DNA of 23,305 nucleotides from DYTH01 sp964552725 (GTDB lineage: Bacteria > Desulfobacterota > Syntrophia > Syntrophales > UBA5619). The notes below the pieces were generated by a model that was given only the letters and a program-made list of their open reading frames with translations, was not told the origin of the DNA and made no database searches. A program made the translations under genes and the position numbers. How positions within the stretch are numbered: position 1 is the stretch's first letter; the number at the start of each line of letters is the position of its first letter. Shown here piece after piece: positions 7,686 through 15,433 of this stretch. Location of the stretch: assembly GCA_964552725.1 (NCBI GenBank), contig CAZKHU010000043.1, positions 1 through 23,305 on the forward strand. Reading direction: 5' to 3'.

Positions 7686-9901
7686 CCATAATCAGAAGGA
7701 CGACACGAGGCGTCGGCACAACACTGTTCATGGCAGGATTGGTATCCCTGCTGGGGCAGACAGTCATTTCACGGGAACTGAGTATTGTCTTCCACGGGGT
7801 TGAACTGGTGTTCCCGGTCGCCCTCGGAAGCTGGATGTTTTTTGCCGCCCTCGGAACGCTCTTTCACAGAGCATGGCCCTCCGAGAACAGGATCGGCACT
7901 TTTTTCACCCTCTTTGCACTCTTTTTATTTTCAGGGATACTTTTCATCCGGGGCAACGGTCTTTTGTTAAACAATCTAAGCGCTTTTCCGATCGCTTCCT
8001 TCAGACAAATCGCTATCTTCTTCTTGCCGCTGCTGCCGGGGGGCATTCTTTCCGGAATGATGTTCAGTGAGATCAGCTCGATATATCTGGAAACGCGCGG
8101 AACCCCGGAAGGCACACACGCAGTGGAAGCCGCCGGGGGGCTAGCCGGGGGATTGCTGGCGACCGTTGCCGTTCAATACGGGTTCTGGACGCTAAGCTTC
8201 ACTTTCAGCAATCTATTTCTTGTCTTCCTTTGCGCCCTGCTGTCCTTTGCAACGGCGCTTCTGCATTTTCAGAAAAAAACAGGCCGATCTGGCCGTCTTA
8301 TCGCTACGGCTCTGACATTTCTGACAATCGCCCTTCTCTACAGAGTTTCCTGGATAGACATGAGAATGACCGCGCTGAGTCATCCCGGCCTTTTTTTTTC
8401 AGGCGATTTTCCTTCCGGTCGTATCGCCGCCACATATCGCGGCGGAAATATTTCCGTATTCGAAAACGATTATCCCGTATTTACGGAAAAAGACACGGAA
8501 GGCGCCCGCTTCGCCAATCTGGCAGCCCTCCAGCACCCGGATCCCCGCAGAATACTGTTAATCGGGGGAGGATGGGATGGAAGCGTGCGCGAACTTCTAC
8601 TTCACAAACCGCAGCGGATAGACGTAATGCTTCCGGCGGAAGACCCCTTTATCCGTTTTCGCCTCTCCGGAGATATCCGCAAGTCGCTCGCAGATCCCCT
8701 CGTCCATCTGTCCCGCGCCGATCCGCAAAAGTTTCTCAAATACAGGGGACTTGCCTGGGACATCATAATCGTTGACATAGCGGGAACACCTTCATGCCGG
8801 ATGAATCGTCTTTACACGCGTGAATTCTTTTCCTCTCTGGCCGGACGTCTTTATCGCGGCGGAATTGTAGTCATTCGCCTTCCCTCAATAGACACCATGA
8901 AACCAACCAAGGATTTTATCAAGACGTCCTCGATTTTCCGGGCGCTTGCCTCTGTCTTCCCGGAACAACTCGTACTTACCGGAAAAACTTCGTTGCTCGC
9001 CTCCTCCTTTGCCCCGCTTCCCCATTCTTCGGAGACTTTAACAGAGCGTCTCCGGGAACGCGGCATCAAAAGCAGCGCAATATCGTCATTATACATACAG
9101 AAACTCTTCGGGAACAAAAATTCTGCCGATATCAAAAATCAACTGCAAGATATGGGCTTCCCGGAAAATTCCAATATCAGACCCTCCTGCTACCCCTATG
9201 CAGTCCAGTCCTGGGCGGAGACTTTGCTGCCGGAGGCGATTCTTGCCCGCATGCCGGATTTAAAAACAGCGCAAAAACACTCCCGCTTGCTCGGCTTGAT
9301 CTCCGGTATCGGACTTTTGCTGCTGCTTGCGGGAAGCCGTCTGCGGCCTTACTGGCAAAGAACCACTCTGACTGCCGTTGGCGGATTTCTTGGTACGGCA
9401 AGCGTATCGCTTCTCATGCTCCGCTACGGGACAAAAGAGGGCACCCTCTATCAGCAGATTCCTTTTCTGCTGACGGCGCTTATGGCAGGTTTGGTCCTTG
9501 GAATACTGCTTCTCCGCGATTTGACGGTTAAAACCGGCACGACTGTAAAACGAAGTTTAATGTTTACAAATCGTACCCGCCTTGGGGGGGCGACTTTGCT
9601 GGTCGGCTTTATGCTTTTAAACGCCGCGTTCATCGGAAGCGCTAAAGGCGATGCCGACGGCTTGCTGCTGACGGCTTTTCTAATCGCGACTTCCGGCTTT
9701 CTGGCAAGCGGCCTCGTCGTCTGCGCCAGTATTTACCGAACAGACGGATTTGGCAGGAGAACATCCCTGCACACCGCTTACCTGCTAGGCGGCTCTCTCG
9801 GAGCATTATCCGCCGGACTCTTTCTAATCCCGGTTTTCGGTCTGGCGGCAACCTCGATGACCTTGATTATCATGGCTGCCCTTGCTCTGCTTCTTGTCTA
9901 A
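7682..9901 (+). CDS. Polytopic membrane protein with spermidine-synthase-like domain
   Basis: The 739-aa protein has N-terminal membrane segments (residues ~12-225), a soluble Rossmann-like domain (~245-480) and C-terminal membrane segments (~535-739). This layout is known from proteins annotated as fused MFS/spermidine synthase. The soluble part retains family marks: LLIGGG (292-297), a tract before it ending in LQHPDPRR, and MNRLYTREFF (374-383). However, the acidic residue expected in the VELDP-like strand is replaced (DVMLPAEDP), GGGDGG reads GGGWDG, and the catalytic DxxDP motif reads DIAGTP. Aminopropyl transfer is therefore doubtful. The gene starts inside the Memo-AMMECR1 stop (ATGA), so the two are probably co-translated. 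Confidence 0.8.
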   Translation: MTIIRRTTRGVGTTLFMAGLVSLLGQTVISRELSIVFHGVELVFPVALGSWMFFAALGTLFHRAWPSENRIGTFFTLFALFLFSGILFIRGNGLLLNNLSAFPIASFRQIAIFFLPLLPGGILSGMMFSEISSIYLETRGTPEGTHAVEAAGGLAGGLLATVAVQYGFWTLSFTFSNLFLVFLCALLSFATALLHFQKKTGRSGRLIATALTFLTIALLYRVSWIDMRMTALSHPGLFFSGDFPSGRIAATYRGGNISVFENDYPVFTEKDTEGARFANLAALQHPDPRRILLIGGGWDGSVRELLLHKPQRIDVMLPAEDPFIRFRLSGDIRKSLADPLVHLSRADPQKFLKYRGLAWDIIIVDIAGTPSCRMNRLYTREFFSSLAGRLYRGGIVVIRLPSIDTMKPTKDFIKTSSIFRALASVFPEQLVLTGKTSLLASSFAPLPHSSETLTERLRERGIKSSAISSLYIQKLFGNKNSADIKNQLQDMGFPENSNIRPSCYPYAVQSWAETLLPEAILARMPDLKTAQKHSRLLGLISGIGLLLLLAGSRLRPYWQRTTLTAVGGFLGTASVSLLMLRYGTKEGTLYQQIPFLLTALMAGLVLGILLLRDLTVKTGTTVKRSLMFTNRTRLGGATLLVGFMLLNAAFIGSAKGDADGLLLTAFLIATSGFLASGLVVCASIYRTDGFGRRTSLHTAYLLGGSLGALSAGLFLIPVFGLAATSMTLIIMAALALLLV

Positions 9902-9932
9902 AGAATACGCACTGTTCATGTCTCTGATTATG

Positions 9933-9965
9933 AAGGCTTATTGCCGCCGTTAAAAGCCTTTGACA
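9933..9965. other. Hairpin and possible -35 between the membrane-protein gene and larB
   Basis: The 137-base gap holds a 7-bp stem (9933-9939 with 9954-9960, 14-base loop) without a proper T-run, overlapping a perfect TTGACA (9960-9965). The base stretch 17 later (TAGTGC) is a poor -10. It could be a weak terminator or a promoter for larB, but neither is convincing. Confidence 0.25.
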
Positions 9966-10038
9966 AAAAACCGTTTGTCGGATAGTGCATGCAAGAGAAA
10001 CAAAGCCGACAGATTTTACTTCCGGATTTTAAGCGATT

Positions 10039-10797
10039 ATGGATAAAAAAAGAATAGAGGAACTCCTGAAAGACGTCAAGGCAGGCAATCTGTCGATAGC
10101 GTCGGCGCTGGAAAGCCTGCGCATCCTTCCCTACGAGGACGTTGGCTATGCAAAGCTCGATACGCACCGCTCTCTCCGCACCGGTTTTCCCGAGGTGGTA
10201 TTCTGTCAGGGAAAAACATCCGAACAAGCCTCACAGATCGTGAAGAAGCTCGCCGAACATCATCAGAAAATTATTGCCACCCGGGTGGAGGCTGATATCG
10301 CCGTTGCAATATCCGCCCTTGTTCCTGAAGCGACCTACTATCCAGTCCCCAGGATTCTGATAGTGGATAAAACCGGAACAGATAAAACCGTTGCGGCTGA
10401 GAATGACAGGTACATCATGGTGCTGACCGGGGGAACTGCCGACATCCCCGTGGCCGAGGAAGCGGCAATAACCGCAGAGGCAATGGGCAGCATTGTAGAG
10501 CGCGCCTACGACGTGGGAGTTGCCGGCCTGCATCGGCTCCTCTCCCAACGAGATAAAATCATGCAAGCAAACGTCCTGGTTGTCGTCGCCGGCATGGAGG
10601 GGGCCCTGCCGAGCATCGTGGGCGGTCTGGTATCCAGTCCGGTAATTGCCGTACCTACGAGCATAGGCTACGGCGCAAGTTTCGGAGGGCTCTCCGCGCT
10701 TCTCGCGATGCTGAACTCATGCGCATCCGGCATCACTGTCGTCAATATAGACAACGGTTTCGGGGCAGGCTACTTCGCGCATCTGGTGAACAGATGA
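10039..10797 (+). CDS. larB: Nickel-pincer cofactor biosynthesis protein LarB
   Basis: LarB carboxylates the pyridinium ring of NaAD and splits the phosphoanhydride, giving pyridinium-3,5-biscarboxylate mononucleotide, the first step of the nickel-pincer nucleotide cofactor first found in lactate racemase. The 252-aa protein has the LarB-specific N-terminal part with the HRSLRTGFPEVVF motif (~43-55), then the AIR-carboxylase-like (PurE-like) domain with MVLTGGTADIPVAEEA and a C-terminal MLNSCASGITVVNIDNGFGAG stretch whose Cys is conserved in the family. Its stop overlaps the larC start (ATGA). No clear Shine-Dalgarno is seen before the ATG. Confidence 0.93.
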   Translation: MDKKRIEELLKDVKAGNLSIASALESLRILPYEDVGYAKLDTHRSLRTGFPEVVFCQGKTSEQASQIVKKLAEHHQKIIATRVEADIAVAISALVPEATYYPVPRILIVDKTGTDKTVAAENDRYIMVLTGGTADIPVAEEAAITAEAMGSIVERAYDVGVAGLHRLLSQRDKIMQANVLVVVAGMEGALPSIVGGLVSSPVIAVPTSIGYGASFGGLSALLAMLNSCASGITVVNIDNGFGAGYFAHLVNR

Positions 10798-11996
10798 AAA
10801 TCGCTTATTTTGACTGTTTCATGGGAATAAGCGGCGACATGACCCTGGGGGCATTGCTAGACGCGGGAGCGGATCAGCAACTCTTCCGGGAGGGGCTCTC
10901 TGCCCTCGGCATCGACGGATACAGCCTCGCAATCGGGAAAAGGATAACCGGCGGCATCGAGGCGACCAACGTCAACGTAGTCCTCGAGGATCATCATCAC
11001 CGCCACAGGCATCTCCAGGAAATATTTGAGATAATAGAAAATTCCGGCCTTTCGGTCCGCGTCCGGGAAACCGCCTGCCGGATATTCATGAGGCTCGCCA
11101 GAGCGGAAGCAAAGGTGCATGGCAGTACACCCGCAGAGGTTCATTTTCACGAAGTCGGCGCGGTGGATGCGCTCGTCGATATAGTGGGCTCCGCGATCCT
11201 TCTGGAGCTTTCAGGCTGGCCGAAAGTTTTAGCGAGCCCAATGCCCACCTTTTACGGCTGCACGAAAGGGGCGCATGGCATCATTCCCCTTCCCGCGCCA
11301 GCCACCGCCGAAATCCTGCGCGGCGTACCCTGGCAGAAGCGCGCTATCGAAGGTGAACTGGTCACCCCGACCGGGGCTGCGATCATCACGGAAATTGCCG
11401 TAAAATTTGGCGGCTTTCCCCGGATGATTGTGGATAAAATAGGCTACGGCGCCGGTAAAAACGATTTCGGACCGGCAAACGCGCTGCGGATAATGCTGGG
11501 AGAGGAGACACCCGGGGGAGATCTCTCTCTGCCCACTGTCTCGGTAATTGAAACAAATATCGACGATTTAAATCCGGAATTCTACGAACCTGTGATGGAG
11601 AAGCTTTTCGCCGCCGGCGCCCTTGACGTATCCATGACCCCGATAATGATGAAGAAAAACAGGCCGGGGGTGCTTCTTGCGGCAATCTGCGAGATAGACC
11701 GCGCAAGACGAATTGCCGACATCATCCTTGCCGAAACATCGACCTTCGGGGTTCGGATGTCGGTGTCCCAAAGAATCTGTCTGGAACGCCATCGCGAGGA
11801 GATCACAACTGAATTCGGAACAATCGGCATCAAGGTGGGAAAGAAGGATGGCATCATAATCACCGCCTCCCCCGAGTACGAGGACTGCAAGAGAGCGGCA
11901 AACGAGCACGCCGTTTCAATCAGGCTGGTTTACGAAGCGGCTGTAAACACCTACAGAAGACAAAAGAAAACGCCTGCGCCATCAAGAGGTCTTTAA
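10794..11996 (+). CDS. larC: Nickel insertase LarC
   Basis: LarC inserts nickel into the sulfur-bearing pincer nucleotide in a CTP-dependent reaction, completing the cofactor. From the ATG at 10794, overlapping the larB stop, the product is 400 aa and begins MKIAYFDCFMGISGDM, the conserved family start; a longer frame upstream is only read-through of larB. Other marks are the His-rich DHHHRHRHL stretch, EVHFHEVGAVDAL, ETNIDDLNPE and the MKKNRPG element. It is one uninterrupted frame, unlike the Lactiplantibacillus plantarum gene where a programmed frameshift joins LarC1 and LarC2. larE and larA are not in the window. The stop overlaps the next gene (TAATG). Confidence 0.95.
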   Translation: MKIAYFDCFMGISGDMTLGALLDAGADQQLFREGLSALGIDGYSLAIGKRITGGIEATNVNVVLEDHHHRHRHLQEIFEIIENSGLSVRVRETACRIFMRLARAEAKVHGSTPAEVHFHEVGAVDALVDIVGSAILLELSGWPKVLASPMPTFYGCTKGAHGIIPLPAPATAEILRGVPWQKRAIEGELVTPTGAAIITEIAVKFGGFPRMIVDKIGYGAGKNDFGPANALRIMLGEETPGGDLSLPTVSVIETNIDDLNPEFYEPVMEKLFAAGALDVSMTPIMMKKNRPGVLLAAICEIDRARRIADIILAETSTFGVRMSVSQRICLERHREEITTEFGTIGIKVGKKDGIIITASPEYEDCKRAANEHAVSIRLVYEAAVNTYRRQKKTPAPSRGL

Positions 11997-14479
11997 TGCC
12001 AAAAAACAAGAAAATAACAAACATTCTCGGATTCATCATTGCCTTTGCCTTGGCTCCCTTTCTCTGCATGGACGTCTTTGCCCTGGAACTAACCCGGCAG
12101 GAAAAAGATTTGCTCTCCTCCAGGGATAAAATCGTTTTTGTAAGCCAGACAAGCTATCCCCCTTTCGAGTTAACGAACAAAAGCGGGCTAAGGGATGGAA
12201 TGATGCTCGATGTTGTCCGCTGGCTCTCCGTGGAAATCGGCTTCAAGCCGGTTTTTGTCGACATGAACTTTCAGGAGGCGCAGGCGGCGGTTCTGTCCGG
12301 AAAGGCCGACATTATAACCAGCCTTTTTCACAGTGAAAAAAGGAAGGAACTCTTTGCATTCACCGATACCGTCTTCACCGTGCCCGTCTCGATATTTATC
12401 AAGGCGGAACGAACGGACATAAAGGAACTGAACGACCTCAGCGGCAAGACCATTGCGATTCAATCAGGAGACTATGCGGCAGATTTTCTGAGAGAAAAAA
12501 AAATCTATTATAATAAGCTGCCCGTCCAAAACTTTACAGAAGCAGTAAAAATGGTAATCGCGGGCCGCGCGGATGCCGTCATTGGCGATGAACAGGTGGT
12601 TTATCACCATATTTTCGAAAACCGTCTCACGAATCTGGTCAAAAAAGTCGGCACCCCCCTTTATATCGGGGAAAACTGCATGGCGGGAAATCGCGATGCC
12701 GATGTTTTGGTGGGCATCATCAACAGGGGGATCGGCGAGGCCAGAAAATCGGGAGTAATCGATAAGATCAGCATAAAATGGCTGGGAGTAGGTTTTTCTC
12801 CCCCGGCCTCCTTTCTGAACAGATATATATTGCCTTTTTCCATCGCCCTCGGGACGGCTCTGCTGATCGGCCTCTGGGTATGGGTATGGAACATCCGGCT
12901 GCGCAAGATGGTCAGAATCAAGACAGCGGCTATCGCCAGCAGCGAAAAAACGCTTCGGGAAAGCAAGGCCCGTTTCCGCGAACTTGCCGATATGCTTCCG
13001 CTCTCGGTATGCGAGATAAACTCCGCGATGATTGTCGTCTACGCGAACAGAAACGCACTGGAAACTTTCGGCTATGCCCCTGAAGATATGGAGAAAGGGG
13101 TGCACATGTCCGAGGCTCTTCTCCCGGACGACTTCGAACGGGCAATGAAGAACGTAAAGGAGGTAACAACAGGGGGACATACGGAGGCGCATGAATACAC
13201 AATGGTCAGAAAGGACGGCAATGCCTTTCCCTGCGTTACCTACGCCTCTCCAATAATAAGAAACGGCGAACCCGACGGAATTCGGGTCGTTGTAATCGAT
13301 GCAACCGAACAAAAACATGCGGAAGAGGAAAGGAAAATAACACAGAAAAAATTGGAGCAGGCGGAGAGAATGGAGGCAATCGGGACACTGTCCGGAGGCA
13401 TCGCTCATGACTTCAATAACCTGCTGATGGCGATCCAGGGCTATGCTTCACTGGTGATTCGGGAATTGCCGCCATCCCATTCCCATTACCATTGGTTGAA
13501 AAATATAGAAGAACTGGTACAGAACGGGGCAAACCTCACCGGTCAGCTCCTGGGATTTGCCCGCGGCGGAAACTACGAGGTCAAGACAACACATATCAAC
13601 AAAATCATCAAAAAAACCGCATCAGTGTTCGGACAGACGAAAAAGGAAATTTCCATTGAGTATAAATGCGCCGATAACATCTTTCCGGTTGATGTCGACA
13701 GGGGACAGATGGAGCAGGTTTTTCTCAACCTGCTGGTCAACGCCTGGCAGGCGATGCCGGGAGGGGGCAACATACTTCTGAAAACAGAAAACATCCTTGT
13801 CGATGAAAAGAAAGCCATCAAAATATCTACGGAACCGGGCAATTATGTAAAAATATCGGTTACTGACACCGGGGTAGGGATAGACGAAAGAATAAAGCAA
13901 CATATTTTTGAACCATTCTTTACGACAAAAAAGATGGGCAGAGGAACAGGGCTGGGTCTGGCGACGGTCTATGGGATAGTGAAAGGGCATAAAGGCGCAA
14001 TCAATGTTGAGAGCGAACTGCGACGGGGAACAACCTTCTCCATCTATCTGCCCGCCTCGACCAGGCAACCCCTGCAAGAGGAAACAAGCCAAAAGACGGA
14101 AAAACTGCTCGGAGGCGCCGAGACAATCCTTGTAGTCGACGATGAAAGAATGATTCTGGAAACAAACTGCGAACTTCTGAAGTCGCTCGGGTACCGGGTT
14201 TTTCCTGCGGGAAGCGGTCAGGAAGCGCTTTCCGTATATATGGAAAAAAACAATGAAATAGACCTGGTTATCCTCGATATGATCATGCCGGGCATCTCCG
14301 GCGGAGAAACCTTCGATCGGCTCTCCCGAATAAATTCAGACGTCAAGGTATTGCTTTCCAGCGGCTACAGCATAAACAGCGAAGCAAAAAACATCATCGA
14401 GCGGGGGTGTCAGGGGTTCATTCAGAAACCGTTCCGTTTCGAAGAGCTGTCTCGTAAGGTACGCGAAATACTCACATAA
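11996..14479 (+). CDS. Hybrid sensor histidine kinase with periplasmic solute-binding domain
   Basis: The 827-aa protein has a signal sequence (~1-30), a family-3 solute-binding domain (~45-265), one membrane helix (~275-300), a PAS domain (~325-440), a HisKA domain with phospho-accepting His471 (GGIAHDFNN), an ATPase domain (N-box LVNAWQAMP; VTDTGVGID; FEPFFTTK; GTGLGLATVYG; ~570-690), and a receiver domain with Asp761 as phospho-acceptor, Asp715/716 and Lys811 (~708-827). It probably senses a small ligand in the periplasm. No DNA-binding partner is adjacent, so the output is unknown. Its ATG overlaps the larC stop by one base, tying it to larBC expression. It converges with btuF with only 12 bases between stops and no visible terminator. 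Confidence 0.93.
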   Translation: MPKNKKITNILGFIIAFALAPFLCMDVFALELTRQEKDLLSSRDKIVFVSQTSYPPFELTNKSGLRDGMMLDVVRWLSVEIGFKPVFVDMNFQEAQAAVLSGKADIITSLFHSEKRKELFAFTDTVFTVPVSIFIKAERTDIKELNDLSGKTIAIQSGDYAADFLREKKIYYNKLPVQNFTEAVKMVIAGRADAVIGDEQVVYHHIFENRLTNLVKKVGTPLYIGENCMAGNRDADVLVGIINRGIGEARKSGVIDKISIKWLGVGFSPPASFLNRYILPFSIALGTALLIGLWVWVWNIRLRKMVRIKTAAIASSEKTLRESKARFRELADMLPLSVCEINSAMIVVYANRNALETFGYAPEDMEKGVHMSEALLPDDFERAMKNVKEVTTGGHTEAHEYTMVRKDGNAFPCVTYASPIIRNGEPDGIRVVVIDATEQKHAEEERKITQKKLEQAERMEAIGTLSGGIAHDFNNLLMAIQGYASLVIRELPPSHSHYHWLKNIEELVQNGANLTGQLLGFARGGNYEVKTTHINKIIKKTASVFGQTKKEISIEYKCADNIFPVDVDRGQMEQVFLNLLVNAWQAMPGGGNILLKTENILVDEKKAIKISTEPGNYVKISVTDTGVGIDERIKQHIFEPFFTTKKMGRGTGLGLATVYGIVKGHKGAINVESELRRGTTFSIYLPASTRQPLQEETSQKTEKLLGGAETILVVDDERMILETNCELLKSLGYRVFPAGSGQEALSVYMEKNNEIDLVILDMIMPGISGGETFDRLSRINSDVKVLLSSGYSINSEAKNIIERGCQGFIQKPFRFEELSRKVREILT

Positions 14480-14491
14480 AATCAAACAGCA

Positions 14492-15337
14492 TCAAAAAGA
14501 ATCCGCCATCTCTTGCAAAACGGCGATTATTCTTGGACCGAGCCGGTAAACAGCCTCGTCAAGAAAAAATACCTTTCCCGTGCGGACAGCGGGCAAAACG
14601 GCAAGTCTTTTCAGGAGGGGTTTGGCCCGCTCCCCCATTCCGTCTCCCTTTCCGAAAAAAATCGCATCGGGCGCCAGGCGGATGATCTCCTCTATGGAGA
14701 ACTTATGGTATCCGCTCCCCCCCACCGCGGCGATATTTTTCATTCCAAGGATCTCAAAGGCATCATCCATGATCGTCCCCCGGCCCGCCGCCATGAACGG
14801 AAGGGACTGGACGACAAAGACCACCTTTTTAGTCCCTGTCTTATGCAGCGCCTGTTTTTTTTGCTCAAAATTCCGCAACTGCCCCTCGAACCATCGCGCC
14901 CGGAGGTCGGCCTCACGGCCTCTCCCGAGCACGGCGCCGAGACTCCGGATCGCCCCGGGCAGTTCATTTATCCGTCGCGCCTGGAAAATATAGGTTTTTA
15001 TACCCATTTTTCGGAGGCGAGCATCAAGTCCCCGGGGATTTCCATCCATTGTCATAACCACGAGGTCGGGCTTCAACGCGACAATGACTTCCAGCGAAGG
15101 ATTCGCAAAACCCCCAACCTTCGGTTTGGAAGCAACCCCGGCCGGATAGTCGCAGTAATCGGTAACCGCGACGATCCGGTTTTCGAGGCCGAGATCGCAA
15201 ACAATCTCCGTCAGATTCGGCGCCAGAGAGATTATCCGCTGCGGATAATCGGCCATAACCCTGGGCGGCATCAGAAAAACAATTGCCAGAACGATCAGCG
15301 GCACAATTGTTTTCTTGTAAAAATTGAGACATTTCAT
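14492..15337 (-). CDS. btuF: Cobalamin ABC transporter substrate-binding protein (BtuF-like)
   Basis: This periplasmic protein binds cobalamin and delivers it to BtuCD. From ATG 15337 the product is 281 aa: a signal sequence (MKCLNFYKK then a hydrophobic run to about VMA), then RIISLAPNLTEIVCDLGL, VTDYCDYP, KPKVGGFANPSLE and LKPDLVV, all typical of BtuF. A TTG at 15394 would add 19 residues, but it lies in the loop of a hairpin (15383-15414) and breaks the signal peptide pattern, so I prefer the ATG. It is last in the minus-strand order btuC, btuD, receptor, btuF. The cobalamin assignment rests on family motifs plus the two riboswitches; iron-siderophore relatives look similar. Confidence 0.88.
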   Translation of the reverse strand: MKCLNFYKKTIVPLIVLAIVFLMPPRVMADYPQRIISLAPNLTEIVCDLGLENRIVAVTDYCDYPAGVASKPKVGGFANPSLEVIVALKPDLVVMTMDGNPRGLDARLRKMGIKTYIFQARRINELPGAIRSLGAVLGRGREADLRARWFEGQLRNFEQKKQALHKTGTKKVVFVVQSLPFMAAGRGTIMDDAFEILGMKNIAAVGGSGYHKFSIEEIIRLAPDAIFFGKGDGMGERAKPLLKRLAVLPAVRTGKVFFLDEAVYRLGPRIIAVLQEMADSF

Positions 15338-15382
15338 CTTCTTACCAGGGAAATTGCCGCTGAAAAACGGGCGTTTAAAATA

Positions 15383-15414
15383 CCCCGCAGTCAAACTCCC
15401 GTAAGACTGCGGGG
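15383..15414 (-). terminator. Hairpin between the receptor gene and btuF
   Basis: Bases 15383-15392 and 15405-15414 form a perfect 10-bp GC-rich stem with a 12-base loop. Read on the minus strand it lies 19 bases after the receptor stop and is followed by GTATTTT, a weak T-run. It may act as a partial terminator or 3'-stabilising stem that lowers btuF relative to the receptor. Confidence 0.5.
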
Positions 15415-15433
15415 CGGATTATCGTTTCTTCTC

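Noticed and set aside
12464..13408. A 314-aa minus-strand frame opposite the hybrid kinase
   Set aside because: It is antisense to the intact PAS and HisKA coding region and has no family features.
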